Positions 6,701 to 8,611 of a DNA stretch of 8,611 nucleotides are shown here, piece by piece. Origin of the DNA: an uncultured Lentisphaeria bacterium (GTDB lineage Bacteria; Verrucomicrobiota; Lentisphaeria; JABSQK01; CAJWLW01); NCBI GenBank assembly GCA_913042885.1, contig CAJWLW010000204.1:1-8611 (forward strand). The letters are read 5' to 3'. The notes beneath the pieces are model-generated. The model worked only from the letters and a program-made list of their open reading frames with translations, had not been told where the DNA came from and ran no database searches. Numbering within the stretch: position 1 is the stretch's first letter; each line of letters opens with the position of its first letter. The position numbers were made by a program, and so were the translations under genes.

Positions 6701-7265
6701 GCTCGTAATCGCCCTGGGCGTTGACTGCCTTGCCAACTGCCGTCTCAAAATGGGTCAGTTTCCTCGGCAGGCCACCGAGTCGACTCACCTTCGTGGAAAA
6801 TTTCAGGTCCTGCCGTGCTGCCGTGAGGTCGTAGCCGCCGTTGACGCTTATTTCTATCCTATCCGTCAGGGCTTTTGCCTTGCCGGCGAGCAGTTCCTCG
6901 AGTGCCAGGTCGTAACATTGGCTGAATGCCTCCTCGGGCACCTCGGGCCTGGCCATTTTTTCGCCGGTGTCCGGGCTTGTCCAGGTGATATCGTTGCCGA
7001 ACAGCTTGCCGTCGCGCTGCACGCCGCCGACTTCGATGAGTGCCTGCAGGTCGATCTCGCCGCCGTTGTCCGGCGGCCACAGCATCGCTTTGAGGGCGGC
7101 GGCGGTAGTCGACTTACCCGTGGCGTTCGCCCCGATGATGACATTGATGCCGTCGCAGAAGGCGAATTTACCGGTGTACCGCAGGTTATCCTCGGCTGAG
7201 ATGCCCAGCAACCGCTGAATGCACAGCGAGCGGAAAGCCAGTGTCTTGTGAGAATCTTCAGGCAT
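3726..7265 (-). CDS. Rad50/SMC-type ATPase, YhaN-like, with membrane hairpin and C-terminal extension
   Basis: This is the ATPase partner of the Mre11-like nuclease encoded just upstream. The 1179 residues run as follows: N-terminal ATPase half with Walker A G-A-N-A-T-G-K-S-T (45-53); long, interrupted coiled coils (about 195-415); two adjacent hydrophobic helices (about 418-455) forming a membrane hairpin; more coiled coil (about 490-785); then the C-terminal ATPase half with signature L-S-S-A-T-R-V-Q (852-859), Walker B L-P-L-L-L-D-E (880-886) and a T-A-Q-H switch (His920). A central membrane hairpin is typical of Bacillus YhaN rather than SbcC. About 235 further residues follow, ending with a helix-hairpin-helix-like V-D-G-W-G-P-G-A-E-E-K-L near 1108-1119. 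I chose the ATG at 7265 because GGGAG precedes it by about 6 nt and it overlaps the nuclease stop as ATGCCTGA. An ATG at 7289 in frame lacks such a site. The likely role is ATP-gated control of DNA end processing at the membrane. Confidence 0.9.
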   Translation of the reverse strand: MPEDSHKTLAFRSLCIQRLLGISAEDNLRYTGKFAFCDGINVIIGANATGKSTTAAALKAMLWPPDNGGEIDLQALIEVGGVQRDGKLFGNDITWTSPDTGEKMARPEVPEEAFSQCYDLALEELLAGKAKALTDRIEISVNGGYDLTAARQDLKFSTKVSRLGGLPRKLTHFETAVGKAVNAQGDYEHDERVLNEKRAAAVKAAEAKDKTDAVACLLRHREALITTEACRERRAGFPEGILKMREDDLDGLESAMERRSTAEEQLAKLAGELEKLKALDLPETSVEAPVLAGLEEAITNSLKDAEKACGDTKETAGIAAAAAAVAREHVGPGISDERLAALLTADDLPEELRDPAAKWQEAEAQHRETQRKVDGLKADAEESQAQHSAETLVEGIGELRKWLRQPRSAVAAKKSYKVFIAAVSAVVLAIVASILPVQFLGWVMLVPLFFVVLWSWPQRANGTDDRGAAVLAGFQSTYETTGLPPPGAWEPDDVVACLRELQDELASVSLAAQKAEQKADHLRIAELELAEKEKNLEGCKKQMAAVRDAWGLAESLSPEGLRSLVDRLATWRDKVLDERTAVSAQESAMEEFEKHRSAVQGDIREFIPTATIVDYKTARVCHGQLVECREQQQRIAVLEETEIPRLDGELKQAVKELADMTDRLEQTGKDADELKVILEKWQGILPDATSANDALTAAKIRCSDAETVKNGLAPALLEAIEGVDNDELEKQKEKLTEEAGTLDKLNQDIGQLRRKIDDARAGDRIAEAKWNQQLATDEAAAKCRDEAVSLVGALCADFIRSRCETQGSEVLVQAGKYLGAFTRDCYSQLVPARGLGFEVHDDRRGPLAPHQLSSATRVQLLIAARLAFLDDLEKTTGVRLPLLLDEILCNSDDDRTSAVIQAVADIAADGRQVFYFTAQHDEAGKWQAFDRERKQCALKIIALPIGHDPPPPIAITRPEWADVPEPAAGEGWEFYLTRIAPPPFDPFTATPALGELHLAYVIRDLPSLHGVLTNGYSTWGQLQRLRERGGVEAIAKFVVGDGDQLFRHAGARLECLKILLAEWRIGRGVPVQVRDISEGGKSFIAQAHKLAKDCKFDGERMMDQAADVDGWGPGAEEKLRSILTEANALPEEAELASRRSAADLRACLDAHLNTVVSDDIRDLLLEERDVMLSWFPTSS

Positions 7266-8595
7266 GGCGCTCTCCCGGTCCCTGGGCATGCAGCGTTTCG
7301 ATCAGCCGCCGGGTCTGTTCGGCGGCGAGTCGGCAGGCCTGGTCCTGGCCGAACGTTTTGTCCTCGTCGTCCAGCCACGAACGCACCCGGCTGTACACGT
7401 CGTGGGTGATTCTCTGCTGAATCAAATCGACGTGGGCGCGCGCTTCGTCGGACATCTCGCGCTCACCGGTCAGCTGCAGATAAAATTTGGCGGCTTCACC
7501 CAATGGTGTGGAATGATTGGCGAGTGCCTCGACATCGAGATGCGGGCGGATGTCAAACGCTGCGACGGGTTCGAGATAGGCAGTGACGTCGTCGACGACG
7601 AACGATACCTGGTCGGTGTCATTGGCGAACACGCGCTGCCACTCGTCGCGCAACTGCTCCTCGTCGAGCGGGGTTCTGCCTACGATCCGCACGCGGCAGC
7701 AAAGATGCTGCAGATCCGGCTGGTCGGCAACGATCCCACGTGCCGCGGTGCGCACGGCCTCGACAACGGCACCGTGCAGATCGTCTTTCGCCGTCAGTTC
7801 GGCACCCGGTGCATCGACGGCAACGGTGACCGTCTCGTACCGCACGGTGGCCAGCGGCAGGTGGGTGACGGTTGTCGTCCCGTCAGGCCCGATGTCGATC
7901 ATCCACGGTCCGTGCGGGCCGGGCTCGCCGGGATGCAGCGGCTGCGGGCTGCCGGCGTAGAAGTTCCGCGGTTCACTGCGCACGGAATCGGCGCTGGCAG
8001 GTTTGTGGACATGGCCAAGAACCCATGTCCCGATCCCGGACCGGGCGAAATCGCCGCCGGGCACCGGGCAGTAGACGCTGTCGCTGCCGGCGCCGCGGTC
8101 GCAATGCAACAAACCAATGCTCGGGGTCCCGGACTCCAGCATGTCGGCCGTCAGTTGGGGCATCGGGTTGGTGGTCACCTGTGATTGCGGAAAGGACCAG
8201 CCCCAGACATCGGTGTGCCGGCCGCCGTCGTGACCGGCCAGCTGCACGCACTCCCAGCGTCCGCCCTGGCCGAGCAGGTCAAAGTTGTCAGTCTCCAGCG
8301 TGCGCCGCAGTCGTTTCATCACCTCGACATCGTGGTTGCCGGCGACCGCGATGCAGCGGATGCCGGCACTGTCCAGCCGCTCGATGCCGCCCTCGATCGC
8401 ATTGAGCGCCTCGTAGAAGCCGCGATCATGGTCGACGATGTCGCCGGCAATGAGCAGGGCGTCGACCTGTTCCGCGATCGCGAAGTCAACGATCCTCCGC
8501 CACATCTTCACCGGCGCGTGATCACGCGCCACGTCCTCCGGCAGCTTCGAGCAGCGCCGGCCGATGTGAAGGTCCGCAGTTACGAGTAGTTTCAT
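7258..8595 (-). CDS. Mre11/SbcD-like metallophosphoesterase nuclease (YhaO-like)
   Basis: The 445-residue product has all calcineurin-like phosphoesterase motifs of the Mre11/SbcD group in order: D-L-H-I-G (8-12), G-D-I-V-D (51-55), G-N-H-D (86-89), L-L-H-C-D (162-166) and G-H-V-H (194-197). These residues hold two Mn ions that cut DNA as exo- and endonuclease. The core ends near residue 250. The remaining ~195 residues would form the capping and ATPase-binding part, with a polar helical tail from about 370. Its stop overlaps the start of the Rad50-like ATPase by 8 nt, so the two are made together and should form a complex like SbcCD, Mre11-Rad50 or YhaO/YhaN. The start M-K-L-L-V-T-A-D fits the family's usual N-terminus exactly. 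The ribosome binding site is weak (AGG about 9 nt away). The ATGA at 8595-8592 could be the stop of an upstream gene, which would supply ribosomes by coupling. Confidence 0.93.
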   Translation of the reverse strand: MKLLVTADLHIGRRCSKLPEDVARDHAPVKMWRRIVDFAIAEQVDALLIAGDIVDHDRGFYEALNAIEGGIERLDSAGIRCIAVAGNHDVEVMKRLRRTLETDNFDLLGQGGRWECVQLAGHDGGRHTDVWGWSFPQSQVTTNPMPQLTADMLESGTPSIGLLHCDRGAGSDSVYCPVPGGDFARSGIGTWVLGHVHKPASADSVRSEPRNFYAGSPQPLHPGEPGPHGPWMIDIGPDGTTTVTHLPLATVRYETVTVAVDAPGAELTAKDDLHGAVVEAVRTAARGIVADQPDLQHLCCRVRIVGRTPLDEEQLRDEWQRVFANDTDQVSFVVDDVTAYLEPVAAFDIRPHLDVEALANHSTPLGEAAKFYLQLTGEREMSDEARAHVDLIQQRITHDVYSRVRSWLDDEDKTFGQDQACRLAAEQTRRLIETLHAQGPGERHA

Positions 8596-8611
8596 GTGAG
8601 GGCCTGGCGTG

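Noticed and set aside
5977..6708. Plus-strand open frame of 243 codons
   Set aside because: Ser/Arg/Ala-rich shadow of the coiled-coil part of the ATPase.
7266..7289. Upstream in-frame ATG as start of the ATPase
   Set aside because: No Shine-Dalgarno precedes it, whereas the ATG at 7265 has GGGAG at good spacing and a short stop/start overlap with the nuclease gene.
7264..8184. Plus-strand open frame of 306 codons
   Set aside because: Antisense to the Mre11-like nuclease, which has all five metal motifs in the other strand; no domain in the shadow.
1..8611. tRNA, rRNA, CRISPR arrays, insertion sequences and phage integration sites
   Set aside because: No cloverleaf, rRNA core motif, regularly spaced repeats, transposase motif or paired terminal repeats with target duplication were seen on either strand by eye.

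Overview
The window reads as a stretch of chromosome from a Gram-negative bacterium of moderate to high GC. The lineage cannot be fixed from sequence alone. A lipobox protein carrying a stand-alone CBM9/DOMON-like domain and a DUF2752 membrane protein are families I associate with PVC-type bacteria (Lentisphaerota, Kiritimatiellota, Verrucomicrobiota, Planctomycetota), so that is the weak guess. No rRNA, tRNA, CRISPR array, insertion sequence or phage gene is visible.

Left block (1-1266, minus strand). A ketol-acid reductoisomerase-family protein (182-1186) keeps the IlvC fold and NADP-binding loop but has lost several catalytic residues. Seven bases after its stop begins a second gene, cut by the window edge (174 down to 1), whose first ~30 codons encode a clear signal peptide. 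Its Shine-Dalgarno overlaps the stop codon of the reductoisomerase gene, so the two look like one transcript. A sigma70-like promoter (1236-1263) with an overlapping inverted repeat (1247-1266) sits upstream.

Middle block (1284-3413). A possible 59-codon gene (1284-1463) and a CBM9-like surface lipoprotein (1505-2287) run on the plus strand, divergent from the reductoisomerase. Convergent to them is a two-gene minus-strand pair of small membrane proteins: a four-helix protein (2910-3413) overlapping by 14 nt with a DUF2752 protein (2462-2923). A 312-base spacer (3414-3725) follows, with two good hairpins but no convincing gene.

Right block (3726-8595, minus strand). This is a two-gene operon for an Mre11/SbcD-like nuclease (7258-8595) and a Rad50/SMC-type ATPase of the YhaN kind (3726-7265). 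The start of the second overlaps the end of the first by 8 nt. The ATPase is split by long coiled coils, has a two-helix membrane hairpin in the middle, and carries an extra C-terminal domain of roughly 235 residues after the ATPase head. The pair corresponds to Bacillus YhaO/YhaN and is analogous to SbcCD/Mre11-Rad50. The most plausible job is DNA end processing or genome surveillance tethered to the inner membrane. The start codon of the nuclease gene forms an ATGA with a possible upstream gene ending, so the operon may continue beyond the window.

The strongest candidates for something undescribed are the catalytically altered reductoisomerase paralogue with its secreted-protein partner, and the C-terminal extension of the membrane-anchored Rad50-like ATPase.
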